Shown here: one piece after another, positions 11,663-23,197 of the stretch
Numbering within the stretch: the first letter of the stretch is position 1
How the letters are laid out: every line of letters begins with the position of its first letter
Assembly (NCBI GenBank): GCA_950295325.1
Contig: OX485804.1
Span: 43,898,001-43,958,000, forward strand
Length of the DNA: 60,000 nucleotides
From: Polytrichum commune
Lineage: Eukaryota; Streptophyta; Polytrichopsida; Polytrichales; Polytrichaceae
Direction of reading: 5' to 3'
Notes under the pieces: generated by a model
What the model saw: the letters and a program-made list of their open reading frames with translations, nothing else
Told to the model about the DNA's origin: nothing
The model's database searches: none
Position numbers and translations under genes: made by a program

Positions 11663-14600
11663 CCCCTAAACCCTTGCACACACTCCAGACATCTTCGTCA
11701 CGCCCTCTCCTCCCACCCGCGCAACCCCTCCATGCCTTCAAATCTACGCTCCCAATCCAATTTCAAGAACGACGACGTTCCGGGACTGAAATTCCACACC
11801 TCGAAATCAATGACCGGGAACGATGACGATCCGTGACCTAACTTGACTTCGATGATTCGTCGTGGCGTCGAGGTGGTCGAATGCGAATCCCTTTCCCACT
11901 TGGCACTCGGGAATGAGAACTTGGAAGGGAAGGCAAGTCTAAGGCCTCGTTTACACCACACTAATTATGGTAGATTTTGTGGGCCACACTACATATTGAG
12001 CTTATTTCCACACTCAAAACACTTTAAGAAACTTTATCTAAGCGGCACTTTAAAAAAAAAATCCAAATGCAGGCACATTAAATAGCTTGGAAAATTTTAG
12101 AAAAAATCCATAGATTAGCAAATCTATACAGGATCTACAAATTTTTAATTTTTCAAAATACAATAGATTCATGAGCAATTTACAAAAATTTGTAAACTAG
12201 TTTTAAGCCTTTTACTCTCTGGTAAAGGGGGGGGGGGGGGAGGGGGTTCCCATTGACCGGCTTGTGTTAACCGAATTTGGAGAACTTCTCCTAGATTTAT
12301 ATGCTCTCAAGCTTACTATGGGTCTTCACACAATGGCTTGCCCACCTACCCTCCTCCTGGTTACTCACTCCAATAGCATCACTTTCCTGATGCTTTGCAG
12401 AGCAAGGATTTAACACTTGCCACAAATCGACGACCATGTGGAAGGCAGCGTGGGGTCCATCTCATTGGGAAACCCATGACAACCCAACAACATCAAAAAG
12501 ATCACATTTGATGATATCAATGTGGTTTTTCTTACTAAAGAGTGGAATTTTTTCATTTCTAAGGGAGGAAACTAGATCACCTCCACCTCAAGGATTTTCT
12601 CAATTACAAATGTGAATTGTACTTGAAGCAACCATTGACACCACCATAATGCAAGATCATTACTGCTTACTGCATCTCGAATCATCAACTTGCTATTGAA
12701 ATTGGATGGTGGTTGACTATCCCTATCTCTAGAGAAAATAGATTATGCCACTTTGGCTCTTATAATGCAATTGACAATGAGGCACAGTTTGTGTTGTAGT
12801 GTCCCTATAGACTCCCAGTAGAGATAAGTTTCCATCATTATTTAAGAATGTACTTTTAGGAGCCTCAAGTCTTTCTTTCAACTGGACTATCAAGTTGACA
12901 TGAACCTCTATCTCATGAAGGGTACATACTCCGCCACTCTAGGGAATTAGCTCATTTGAAACCATCCTGATGTGCTTTTCAGTCCCATTAGGCTTTTGGC
13001 TTCCTAGGACTTCATAATCAATTTCATTTCGTTGATGTTGGATTTCTAGGTGAGAATCATCACAAAATCAACTTTATAGTGGGCGACGATTTGCTATTAA
13101 ATGAAGGTGTTGTCCCACTTTTGTGGATCACTTCTTACACCACCTCATTGAGGGAATAGATCCCTGATTAGCCATTATGATTGGCCAAAGTTGGCGCTCT
13201 TCTAAAAGTAATTTTTGCATCCTCCTTACACCACTATGATGAATGGCAAAAGTGGTGTTCTTTTACACTTGATGCTGCATATGATTCATTGCTTTTAAAA
13301 ATGACTTACTCGATGGCACTCTTTGCTTGCACTTGTTGGCAACTTAAGGATGAAAATAAGGCGTTGCCAAAAGGAAGGTGTTACTTTAAGCCCTCTCAAC
13401 ACCTTAATATTAGGGGTGTATACCCTTACCAACCAAACCCTCAATGTGTATGTTATGTAGCAATCATTCAAAAATGGATGGAGATGTTATCAGGGGGTTT
13501 ATGAGCATCAGTTGGGGGGTTTGGTTGGTGTACATGTCCTAAAGCTTGCTCAAATTTAGGTAACCCCTCAACATTTCAATGCTTTGTATTTTGCGAGAGG
13601 TTTATAGAAAATGGATTTCTAGAGTATCTATGAATCACTTGTAGAAATCTAATTTTGACAAACTAAGACTCAATTAAAATATCATAAATTGCCTATTTTA
13701 AAGTAGGAAGTGATTAGATGTACATAAGGAATTATGACAAGTGTAAAGGTGTGCATAGGGAATTATGACAAGTGTAAAGCAAGTTGGACACTATTATCTT
13801 GCGTGATGGAGTATACTACGGTTTACATTGTAGGATTGTGCAAGGTAAGTCACACTACAAGGTAGACGTGCCTAATTCGGTTAGTGATCTTAATTGGTAT
13901 TAGCTCCAAGAATTGATATATAAAAGATATGTGTTTAAAAGAGGTTGAATTATGTGCTGAAAATATGATAAACCATTATAGGTTTGATAATCAACATAGT
14001 TGGGGAGACCTATATGACCATTTAATGAGCATGAAAATCTTTGCTTTGAAATTGAATAAGATAATCATGTGAGCTCCGAAAATGACGAGGAATGTGTGTC
14101 ATAGTCTTGATTTGGATTTGCTAACCATCTTGTACCAATAGCATGCTTCATATCCTAAGAGAAGTGGGATAGTTGTAAAAGAAACCATACCTTACAATAC
14201 ATTCTAAACTCCGTAATATTACGCTTGTGGCAACCAAAGTGCACGTGATATTAAGGAGTTATGTAGTGTTAACGTGGATGTGTGATAAAAGAGAATTAGT
14301 GTAGCATGTGACATTATGGAATAACACAAAGTCAACATTGCAATAATGACAATAACTACAATGTGACGATGTGATGCATGCGAGCGTGTGGTTTAAATTC
14401 TTTAGTGGTTTATATTAATGTCAAAACCCATGATATATGGGAAGAAAACGTGATAATAAGAAATGAGATTTAAATTGAGAACATCCGTTTCCTAGGGTTT
14501 CGGGATATAAGAGAAAGGGTGACATCAAGGAGGTCGATATTATGGAGTTTAGAGTGTACATGGCCCACACTATTTACCATATAATCAATGTAGTGCAAAA

Positions 14601-14765
14601 GGAGGCCTATAGGTGAAGAAGGTAGGCCCATCCCCGTGAAGAAGGTTGCCATTGATGAAGATCTAGGAGGGGTAGACATGATGAGTGTCAAGTTAGAGCA
14701 ATGCAAGGATTTGACGTAGACTAATAAACAAGAAGCACAGATCATTGCAGTAGAGAGAAGAAGCG
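11663..14765. other. Intergenic region with decayed repeats between divergent genes
   Basis: Divergent promoters of the SAP30BP-like (-) and GT29 (+) genes should sit at the two ends. A G13 homopolymer lies near 12228-12240. The stretch 12300-13500 includes a 107-codon open frame (13181-13504, +) with no recognised homology; it may be a dead transposon fragment. A minus-strand fragment of a dispersed repeat lies near 13860-14100. Confidence 0.5.
12228..12240 (+). repeat. Poly-G tract
   Basis: Thirteen consecutive G residues are read directly, followed by AGGGGG. It may be a slippage-prone or assembly-sensitive position. Confidence 0.8.
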
Positions 14766-17700
14766 ATGGCGATGATGATGGTGCGCCCTTTGTTGCCAGC
14801 GGCAATTCTCCTGTGCTTGTTGGCCGCTCCCTGGCTCCTCTTCTACTCTTCGCACACAGGTCTACTTTAAAAAAAAAATTCTCTCAGCTTCTTGTGATTT
14901 CTCACAACAATTATCTTGATGTGATCTTTGCATTGCTGCAATTGATAGAGGAGTGGAGAGGGACTGGGTAAGAGCTTCGATGGAAAGGTGGTCATCTCAA
15001 TTTCCAAGTGGCTACCGTTTAATGTTGAGTCAGTGTTGTTACATATCCTTTCAGTGTTCAATATCTTTCCAGGTCTATCCCAACATTGATCTAATGGTTC
15101 ATTCAACATGGAATGGTAATCTCGAACTAATTCAAGCTCATGAATTTAACTCATTCTTCAAGCTCTGAGGTCTTGGAACTATAGCGTATAGGAGCAAAAG
15201 ATGAGAAGTGCAATCCTATGTGTGGTAGGCATTGATTCAGTGTTGAGACAATGCCATTCAGGGTTCAATATTTTTTCAGGTCTAACTCATCAACATTGAG
15301 CTAACGATTCATTCAACAACATTGATTCAACTCATACTTCTAGCTTTTAGGTCTTGCTACTATAGCTTATAAGAACAGAAGATGAGAATTGCAACCCAAT
15401 GTGTGGTAGGCATGGCGTTGATTCAGTATTGTAGTTTGATGTGATCGAGTCTATAGGAGATCAGTGTTGATATGTGAATTTAGAGGTTTGTGATGTAATG
15501 GTGGGTGTTGGTGCAGAAGTTCCTGGAAGCCCAGCGACGATGCGAGAGCCAGTTGCGAAAGCTGCACTTTGGGGTCTCCAGCGACAGCTGAAGCAGTGTG
15601 TGGTAAATTGATCTCTTGCATGAATTTGCAATTTGAAATGGAAAGGTTGGCAGAGCTGAATCCTGATCATGGGCAGAATGGGTGGGTGCAGGAGGTAAAT
15701 GGATTGGGGTTACAAGCTGAGGTGATGGATTACTGCAAACTGGTGATCAAGTATCCGAAAGGAACCAACAGCACATGGGTAATTGCATCGGTAGTTTTCT
15801 TTTTCTTTTTTCAATAGAATTTCATATTTTACTGGATTTCTTACTCCTGTAAAGAGGTTTTCTGAAGAAGGTTGATCACACTTCAAATTTATAGCTACTT
15901 AGCATTGCTTTAAATGCAATCTCGTCAATAACCCTGAAATTTTTATCTGTCTTAAAGTTTACAAGCTTGATCACTGGTGTTTGCTGGAATGATGTGAGGC
16001 TGGCAGTACAACAGGCAATTCAAGATGTACGAGCCTTTGGAGTTCGTCTTTGATGTGTGTGAAACGCTTCTTCTCTGGGAACAGGTGTGTGTGTGTGTGT
16101 GATTTGTCAGGAGCTCTTGAATACAGGCGTTTTATGTCGAAAGGGTTGAAAAGTCGTGAAGGTTTCTGATAGTGTAGGGTTGATCTACTGCTAGTGTATA
16201 ATCTTTGAACATTATTTAAATTTCCAAACCATGGGCATGCAGTATCGCAACGTGACAAGCATTTTGACCAGAGAATACCTGGATGCTCGCCATAACGGCT
16301 GGTTGGAATATGCTCCAAAGCGAATTTCCCAATTGTAAGTACTAACTCTCTCCCCCCTCTATGGATGTGTTTAGGGTTTAGGTTTAGGGTTTATGCTTGA
16401 AGAGATTCTAGCTCGTTTCATAACATGCCATATACTAGAGTGACTTTACATTAAGCTTGTAGAAGTTGGAATTGGGCTCCTCCAGTGGCTGGGAGAAGTG
16501 CCACAACAAGAGCCTGTGTGAGGAAGAGCTGCAGCTGGTTTTGCCAGCCAAGCCCCCCTTCAAACCACGGCAGTTTGCTACATGTGCTGTGGTTGGAAAT
16601 TCGGGTGATTTGCTGCTTACAGAATTTGGGCCGGAAATTGATGCACATGATGCAGTCATTCGAGATAATGAAGCACCTGTCAATGAGGTATAATCACCCT
16701 CCTCCTCATTTGTAAAATGAGTGTATTTGCAAAACACCCGGGGATGTCACTCTTTGTAAGATATTAAGAACCACGTGCAAAAAATGTAAGGTGAAATAAA
16801 ATCCAATAATTTTATAAATCAATTAACATAAATATAAGGCACTAGAATTTTTTTTGAAAATATACTGGGCACATTCCAAGAATTTTCATCAACTGTATGG
16901 ATTGTCCCATGAATATGCACATAACCGTGTATTGCACGTGGTTCATATCTCTACAAGGGAGTTGCCCCTCCGGTGTGACATTAGTTTGTGCACATGCCAT
17001 CCTAACCCGTTGCTCCTATGCATATGAATTAATGTCCCAAGCCATCCTCACTGTCTGCTCAACATGCCACCTTCAAAGGCTAACCGCTTTGGAATTTTGG
17101 AATAGCAACTGCGTCATTGCCCATGCGCCCTGACTGTTCCAAAGTTCCACAATGCATACTAAATTGCAATAACATCAAAGTCGAAATTTGTTTCCCTGCA
17201 CAAAGATATAGTGAAACTCCACACAATTGACAAGCTGTGAAACTTTGCAGACCTATGCTAAACATGTGGGCCTTCGACGTGATTTTCGGCTTATTGCTGA
17301 AGGTGTGGCACGAAATCTACAGGAAGTTGTGGAAGGAAACGGTATGATCTTTTTATCCTTGGTTGTTACATCCAGTCTTTTGTTGATTCCATTGTTATTG
17401 TCACTGTCTTAACACCCTGAGCAGATAAAATTTGATCATTTGGAGGAGTGTGCTGTCACGGTTTAGATTTCAGCCTAACAACTTTCTGCTACAGCGGATG
17501 AGGTGCTGATCATCAAAAGTAAAATTCATCGAAACTTCAATGCTATGATCAAGGTACTACTCTCTGAAGAAGGCTAGATATTTTTCCATTATAACATACC
17601 ATAACTCATCTCAAATGTTGTGGGAGGTAGATCACTAACTTGTAGGTTAGTCACTTTGTTATTTGATAATTGTTTGCAGCAATGATGACAGGAGATTCCC

Positions 17701-20102
17701 AATCCAGTCTATTTGTTCCAAGGGGTGGTCTTTCGGCATGGGGCAAAAGGCACTGGGATAAAGTCCATTGAATTGGCTGTGTCCATGTGTGACACAGTGG
17801 ACATCTATGGATTCACTGTCGATCCTGGCTATGCCAATTGGTCAGCATCTGCAACCTTAAATGACTCAAATCACATATCATTTATATTCAATGTCGACTG
17901 CACCAGGTTCCAATAAATTCGTGATTTAATGATGTTCAATAGGTAGTCATCCTGACAAACACAATATCATTTGATTTCCTGAGCAGGACCAGATACTTCT
18001 CTAACCCTCGCAGAGGCCACAATCCCCTACGAGGCCGAGCCTACTATCAGCTCCTCGAGTGCCTCGGTGTAAGTTTTACTGAAAGTTCTATCCTTCAGAA
18101 TGGGTGATGTACACTGATTATGGCAAATGCTGTGGTGCGCACTAGTTTCCAACCCACAATATTTTACATCAAAGGTCCATGGTGTAGGTTACAATATTTC
18201 CATCACATTGAAAATAGTGTGCATTTGGAAGACATCCAACCCAGGAGAAAGAGTTGAGTATATTAGGGGGCCATGACAAGTGTAACTAGGGTTGCACATT
18301 ATTTTCTCGTATGATGATATATAAGGTAGATATGTGTTGTTTGGATACTTTTATCTCTCATAGATATGAAACACGCAATTTGTGTGAGATGATTTGGAAA
18401 TCCAAATCGTGCCTGTAGCCATTTGTCTCAAAACGTTTGGAGCTCAAATGAATATCTTATCCATTATCAAAGTGAAGATCGTGCCCATTAAGTGGCCAAA
18501 TAGGTCCTCCCAATCATGTTGACCATTGAGGCTGGAATGATTTAGCATATTTTGAGCATGTAGAGCAATCACTTTTACACATGTCTTTTTGGTGTTCATT
18601 CTTAGATCCACACCTAACCACATACCACTCAAATATAGGTGTCCAGATTATTGACGTGTTGGAATTAATCACGTCTACCTTAATGTGGGCCACACCATAG
18701 TGTTGATTTTAGGTAAGTGACACTATATGTCTGCCCACCCTATTTACCATAATTAATGTATTGCATCTGCAATGAGTTACTAATTCTATCTTACAGTCAT
18801 TATCTAATGAGCATATTACTGTGTTGCGTTTTGGAAGATTATAAAATTGCATTCACCCCTGCGAGGGAAGCACATGCGAGATGTTGCAGCCACCCTAAGC
18901 CGTAAAGAGCTGTCTGTTGCCCACACAGCTTCCATGTATCTACATTGGCAGCGATCAGGAGGCCTATTACACAGTCCTGCACCTTTCAGTTTCTGTGGTG
19001 TATGGGCCACTGGAGCAAACAAGGCGGGGCCTCTCTCAGGTATGCTTAGTACAATTTTAAAGTTGAGTACTGCCCTGATTAAGGTATGTGGGTATTATTC
19101 GGTTTGTTTTTCAACTTCTACCGATTAATGTTTCACAACAAAACTTGTGTTGCATCACAATATCTAGATGAAGAATCAGCAAAAATTGGATTGAAAATTA
19201 GACTTCCCTTGATTTTGTTACGATTACTGGAAGTGGATGTTTGTTTATGCTTTAACAGAATACATAGATCCTCCCAATTGTGTTCAGTATTGAGTGTGAG
19301 TAGTCAATAAAAATTCGAAAAAGCAGTGTCTTTTAAAAATGTGTCGTTATGGTGTTTGTTCTTTGATCCTCACCTTATTACACACCAATCAAATAGAGGT
19401 GCCCAGTTAAGAAAAGTATCTGAATAACACCTGCATACCTGCTGGTTAAAAGTTGGAGAGATGTTTAGTGTGACTTACCGTGGGCAATCCTACAGTATGC
19501 CCAAAATATACATCACCACACAGGAGAAAAGTGTGCAACCGCCACAGTTCGATGAAAGTTACGCCGGTTACGCCCCCCTGATAAAATAACCACCTCCCCC
19601 TAAGTTGAAGTCTTTCAAATGCTTGATAACTTTAATCCAATAGGAATTATGTAACTTACAACATTGACTTTGGATGTCCAACAATATGGGTTGGGAAATA
19701 TTGTGAACCCCCATTATAATCCCCAAATTGGTTGGTGTGGACGTAAGCTCAATAGTGTGGTCCACACAATTTATCAGTCAGTGTTGCTCAGCCTGTTACC
19801 ATGTGGAGACAGCTGGAGGTGGAATTATTATAGAGCCTGAAGCTGCAGGTGATTGTATTGTAGGTTCACCTGATATGAGTCACATCAGAAAAGCTTCGAA
19901 TTACAGTAAGTGGGAGAGACTTCAAGTTCCTGATTTGCGAGCCCAAGCTAAGGAACACCAAATTATAGCAAAAGGGGTGTCATTCTATAAAATGGATGGT
20001 AATAAACTGCAAAACCTTCTGTGTGTAAGACCTCATAGGACTTGGGTTCGACAAAGTGCTGCTAGATCTCAAGGAAAAGAGCTCTCAAAGATGGGAAGCT
20101 AG
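14766..20102 (+). CDS. GT29 sialyltransferase-like Golgi glycosyltransferase (SIA2-like), 12 exons
   Basis: Exons: 14766-14859, 15517-15602, 15692-15778, 16007-16084, 16243-16334, 16486-16687, 17251-17341, 17495-17553, 17692-17840, 17987-18068, 18838-19039, 19864-20102; 1461 nt, 486 aa; every phase closes. Residues about 6-28 form a type II signal anchor ([19 protein letters not shown]). Sialylmotif L is in exon 6 ([11 protein letters not shown] ... [13 protein letters not shown]) and the sialylmotif S-like [20 protein letters not shown] in exon 9, with [10 protein letters not shown] then KLHSP at the exon 10/11 join. The C-terminal SPDMS ... YKMDGNKL signature resembles Arabidopsis SIA2 more than SIA1/MGP2. 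Plants lack conventional sialic acid; family members act in Golgi wall glycan or Kdo/arabinogalactan-related transfer (substrate unsettled). Exon 3 could start at 15692 or 15695. Intron 11 hosts a MITE-like element. Confidence 0.93.
14860..15440 (+). repeat. Tandem repeat, about 190-210 bp unit, in intron 1 of the GT29 gene
   Basis: Collinear blocks TTCAATAT.TTT.CAGGTCTA and GGTTCATTCAACA recur near 15056-15115 and 15263-15320. The block ACTATAGC.TATA.GA.CA.AAGATGAGAA recurs near 15179 and 15359. CAG|GTCTA, which is the exon-1 donor context at 14860, recurs near 15072 and 15280, a spacing of about 210 bp from the real donor onward. Confidence 0.82.
16085..16102 (+). repeat. (GT)n microsatellite at an intron start
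   Basis: The intron after exon 4 of the GT29 gene opens with about nine GT dinucleotides, so the donor site is part of the microsatellite. Confidence 0.8.
16372..16393 (+). repeat. Telomere-like TTTAGGG repeat in a GT29 intron
   Basis: Three near-consecutive TTTAGGG/TTTAGG units in the intron after exon 5. They match the plant telomere repeat and are read directly. Confidence 0.75.
18420..18665 (+). repeat. Dispersed repeat fragment in intron 10 of the GT29 gene
   Basis: Shares blocks with sequences near 13860-14100 and 46380-46590 (reverse orientation), for example AATGAATA..TTATC/GATAA..TATTCATT-type ends and CATACCACTCAAATATAGGTGTCCA. An old interspersed element; class not determined. 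Confidence 0.6.
19081..19440 (+). mobile_element. MITE-like element (copy A), about 360 bp, in GT29 intron 11
   Basis: The left end AAGGTATGTGGGTATTATTC and right end GAATAACACCTGCATACCT are imperfect inverted repeats of each other (about 16 of 19 positions). The interior aligns with copies at 45906 and 47608. No coding capacity is visible, as expected of a non-autonomous DNA transposon. Confidence 0.75.
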
Positions 20103-21420
20103 CAAAAGAATCCAAGAGATTCTAATGGCAATATCATCATAGCTCAGACAGACTCGAGGTGGTGACAGACCTCAACAGGAAGCTGCAATTCTTTCACGAT
20201 GCTGTGTGAAGATTTATATGGCCACCTCAACCACCACAATCGGCATAGTTCTCCAATACCGGTCTGTCTGGCAGGAGTGAACATGTTAAGCTTTTGGTTG
20301 AAACTCTAAAACATCAAAGAAGTGCTCAGAATGGCCGCCTCAAACACTCAGGTTTCACAATTACTTGATATTTAGAAATTACTCATCAAGAGGTCCGAAT
20401 AACATACATCTGCAGTAGAGAGTAACAATATGAATAGTAAATAAAGGAAAGAGGAAGGTGCAAAGAGCTTGCCAATTGGAAGAAAAAGGTGGCCAAGATG
20501 ACAAAACCTCCACTTACAAACCATAAATTGTAAAGACCCATGCACTAGACATGTAAATAGCTGGACAACCTACGAGATGCAGCCAGGTGCAATTGAGTTG
20601 AAGGTTAAAAGCATATGTTTATGCAGGAACTAAGTTGCAAGAATGATGATTTCAACACAAAATGCTACGAAACAGGGCACTGTCAACGTGCAAAGTAACG
20701 AGCACAGCAGAAGATCACCTGTCGCTCAGTGGCAAACATTGTCAGTTCCTAATAAAATAACTACTTCTTGAACATCAACTCATTTTGGTACCAGATGGTG
20801 TGATATAATGATATTGTGCTTTCAGAAAAGGTGAGATGAACACTTGAGGATCCCAAACGTGTGCTCTAACTGCAATACAAGCTTGTAATTGCATTTCGTA
20901 ATATACATAATTGGAGGAGCATACAGCTTGTCAGGGTTACATTATCCCCAAATTTTACAACTAAAGCTCATTATTGCTGGCTCCTAGGCTAACTTGATTT
21001 ACCTGTTCTCAATTTCATGCTAGTCTTCCAAAACAACTACTCTTCAAAACTAAGCCTGCAATCGAGCTCCTGTGAATTGCTAGATTGCATGACTCCGGAT
21101 TCTAACAAAATCTCGTGACAGACCAAAAGACTACAGTTTCACGAGCAGTTCCTTCCTTTTGACAATGCATGCAAACTCCAGAGAGAGGCAGTGTATATAA
21201 TGATGATCTTCCACTCGCATTTGATCACCTACAACCAGTCGAGTTCAAGAAATAGTATAACACAGTAATAGCAGGCTGGTTGAAATTCATTGAGTCATCA
21301 CAATGAAGGATACATGATACATACAACTGAGTGACGCGCTTGCCTGCCTGCTGGCCGGCTGGAGGAGTATAAGGTTTCCACCACTGGGGCTCATCAAAAA
21401 TGCGATTGTGAGAACGTTCT
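20103..21420. other. Convergent 3' regions of the GT29 and ISN1-like genes
   Basis: No coding region is recognised. The sequence is AT-rich and must contain both 3' UTRs and the poly(A) sites of two convergent genes. Confidence 0.55.
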
Positions 21421-23076
21421 TCACTCGAGGTACGGGTTGAGGCGCGCGAGTTGGATGTCTTTCAACAAAAGGCGTGTAAAAAACGCGGTTTCTTCCGGGT
21501 TGGCGACCCATAAGATGGAACACTGGGAGCGAGTGGCCATGTCGTTGCCACTCGTCGTGAACCGGTCTCCGACGTGCAGCGTTTCGCAGGGTTTCTTGTT
21601 CAGGTAGTTCATGAGCGCCTTGAGACCCACAGATTTGTTTCCGACGTCGACAAACACGTCGTTCCCGCCATTGAATGCGCAGAACGGGAGCCCAGAATCC
21701 ATCAGCTGCACTTGCACTGTCAATGCCATCTCCTCCAAAACCTCGTAAATTGTCGACTCCTTAGGGACCGCACCCACAGCGCGGGGTTTTCGCACAATTT
21801 CAATGGGGACGCGCAGCCTCGTGGCCGCGTGTCGTAACGAGCATTCAGCATCATTGAGCAGTTTCTGCACATCAGATTCGGCCCAGTCGAGCATATCGGG
21901 CGATTTCCATAGCTGGTCTGCAACAAATTCGAGGCGGTACTGCTCATTAACCCTCAGTAGATAATTGCACTCTCCACCCATCACATGAAACAGTTTGGTG
22001 ATGGTGGGCGAAAGGCGGAGGTCCTTGAATGCTTCGAGTAATCCAGCTAACCGATCCTCGAATTTTGCAGCGTTTCCAGGGTACCCAGCCGCAGTGACAA
22101 TCGCGACTTGCACACCCTGCTGCATAAGCTTGATGATGAGGCCTATCATCTGGTTGTCTCCTTGGATGTGGTGACCGTCCGCATAAATGGTGCCATCTGC
22201 ATCGAAAGTAATTAAGGATAACTTTTCAGCTATGGCATGCACCTGGGCTATGTTGAGCACATGGCGAATCTCTGCGAAATTCGGCGGAACGTATCTTCGT
22301 CTCGAAAGAGACGCAAATTCATCGTACTCGTAGAATGCACGCACCAGGGGTAATGGTGTGTGGAACCTCCCCAGAGAAGGAATTAGCCTGCTCAAAGTGC
22401 TCCTCATTGGATCCTCCAGATGCTCCCTCACCCATCTCTCCAGCTTCTCCATCACTTGGAACGGCGAGTGCGTCGAGTGCATCGAAATGATGAACTCGAT
22501 CAAACCATCTTGCTCTTTCAGCCTACCTTTCCTCCTAAGAACATGTGCATCCGTCACACTCGACGCCCGGGATAAGTGAGCATCCTCCAAAGCTTCCGTG
22601 CTCAACAGCATGTTCCACCGCATCCCTCCCTTGTTTCCACCTGCTTCCACAACATTATTCCTCCCCCCTCCTCCTTCCACATTATTAGGCACAACAACAG
22701 AAGCTCTCAAAGAATCTCCCCCAATCGCAAGCTCGGAGACGACATTCTTCGTGGCATCCTCGGACAACAAAGCCGTTTTGTCCCCTACCGAAGTGCTCTG
22801 CAACTCTTCCCTGGAGACACAATTGAGCTCCAATCCACCTACTTCGCGGTTCCCAACAATGCAACTAGTTCTCAGACTCCTACTCCTCTCATTCCCTGCA
22901 TTGTGAGATCGGTACTGAGGAAACAGAGAACTCTGCTTAAACCCTAAACCCCGCCACCCTCCTGCACTCGTTTTGGTGCAATTGTGGGGAGAGCGGGCAC
23001 CGCCGCAGAGCAGTGCTCCAGGCGCCGCCATAGCCCGCCTCATTCCCAAACTTTTTCGTTCAAAATTGAAACACAA
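21421..23076 (-). CDS. ISN1: IMP-specific 5'-nucleotidase (ISN1 family, HAD-like), intronless, with N-terminal extension
   Basis: A single 551-codon reading frame. ISN1 hydrolyses IMP to inosine and is known from yeast and Plasmodium. From about residue 190 onward the family pattern is clear: SRLIPSLGRFHTPLPLV, then SRRRYVPPNFAEIRHVLN, HAD motif I in LITFDADGTIYADG (Asp nucleophile and acid), VAIVTAAGYPG (motif II region), VMGGECNYLLR, and the C-terminal NGGNDVFVDVGNKSVGL plus HVGDRFTTSGND acidic motif. Residues 1 to about 180 are a poorly conserved extension rich in Ser, Arg, Ala and Gly whose first 60 residues look like an organelle transit peptide; ATGs at residues 12 and 16 are alternative starts. 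It is the only complete gene here without introns. Seed plants are not a group I associate with this family, so placement is noteworthy. Tandem repeats lie directly upstream. Confidence 0.9.
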   Translation of the reverse strand: MCFNFERKSLGMRRAMAAPGALLCGGARSPHNCTKTSAGGWRGLGFKQSSLFPQYRSHNAGNERSRSLRTSCIVGNREVGGLELNCVSREELQSTSVGDKTALLSEDATKNVVSELAIGGDSLRASVVVPNNVEGGGGRNNVVEAGGNKGGMRWNMLLSTEALEDAHLSRASSVTDAHVLRRKGRLKEQDGLIEFIISMHSTHSPFQVMEKLERWVREHLEDPMRSTLSRLIPSLGRFHTPLPLVRAFYEYDEFASLSRRRYVPPNFAEIRHVLNIAQVHAIAEKLSLITFDADGTIYADGHHIQGDNQMIGLIIKLMQQGVQVAIVTAAGYPGNAAKFEDRLAGLLEAFKDLRLSPTITKLFHVMGGECNYLLRVNEQYRLEFVADQLWKSPDMLDWAESDVQKLLNDAECSLRHAATRLRVPIEIVRKPRAVGAVPKESTIYEVLEEMALTVQVQLMDSGLPFCAFNGGNDVFVDVGNKSVGLKALMNYLNKKPCETLHVGDRFTTSGNDMATRSQCSILWVANPEETAFFTRLLLKDIQLARLNPYLE

Positions 23077-23104
23077 ACAGTTGGGGTAACAACGACGCCG
23101 ACAG

Positions 23105-23135
23105 CTCTCTCTCTCTCTCTCTCTCGCTCTCTCTC
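23105..23135 (-). repeat. (GA)n microsatellite in the 5' leader of the ISN1-like gene
   Basis: A CT run on the plus strand, GA on the coding strand, about 30 bases upstream of the ATG. GA-rich leaders are common in plant genes and can bind GAGA-binding (BBR/BPC) factors; that role is inference. Confidence 0.85.
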
Positions 23136-23162
23136 GTGTCGGGAATGTAATCTTCTTTAGTT

Positions 23163-23197
23163 ACCCGCAAGCCCAAAACCCCAAAACCCCAATCCGG
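23163..23197 (-). promoter_or_regulatory. Potential G-quadruplex in the 5' region of the ISN1-like gene
   Basis: On the coding strand four G-runs of 4, 4, 3 and 3 residues are separated by loops of 4, 4 and 5 bases (GGGGTTTTGGGGTTTTGGG followed by CTTGCGGG). This meets the usual four-run, short-loop criterion. It sits about 90 bases upstream of the ATG, so it could be in the promoter or the 5' UTR. Confidence 0.7.

Noticed and set aside
11364-11741. 125-codon frame with a poly-Glu run
   Set aside because: It is a shifted frame of exon 1 of the SAP30BP-like gene running through a CTC/GAG microsatellite.
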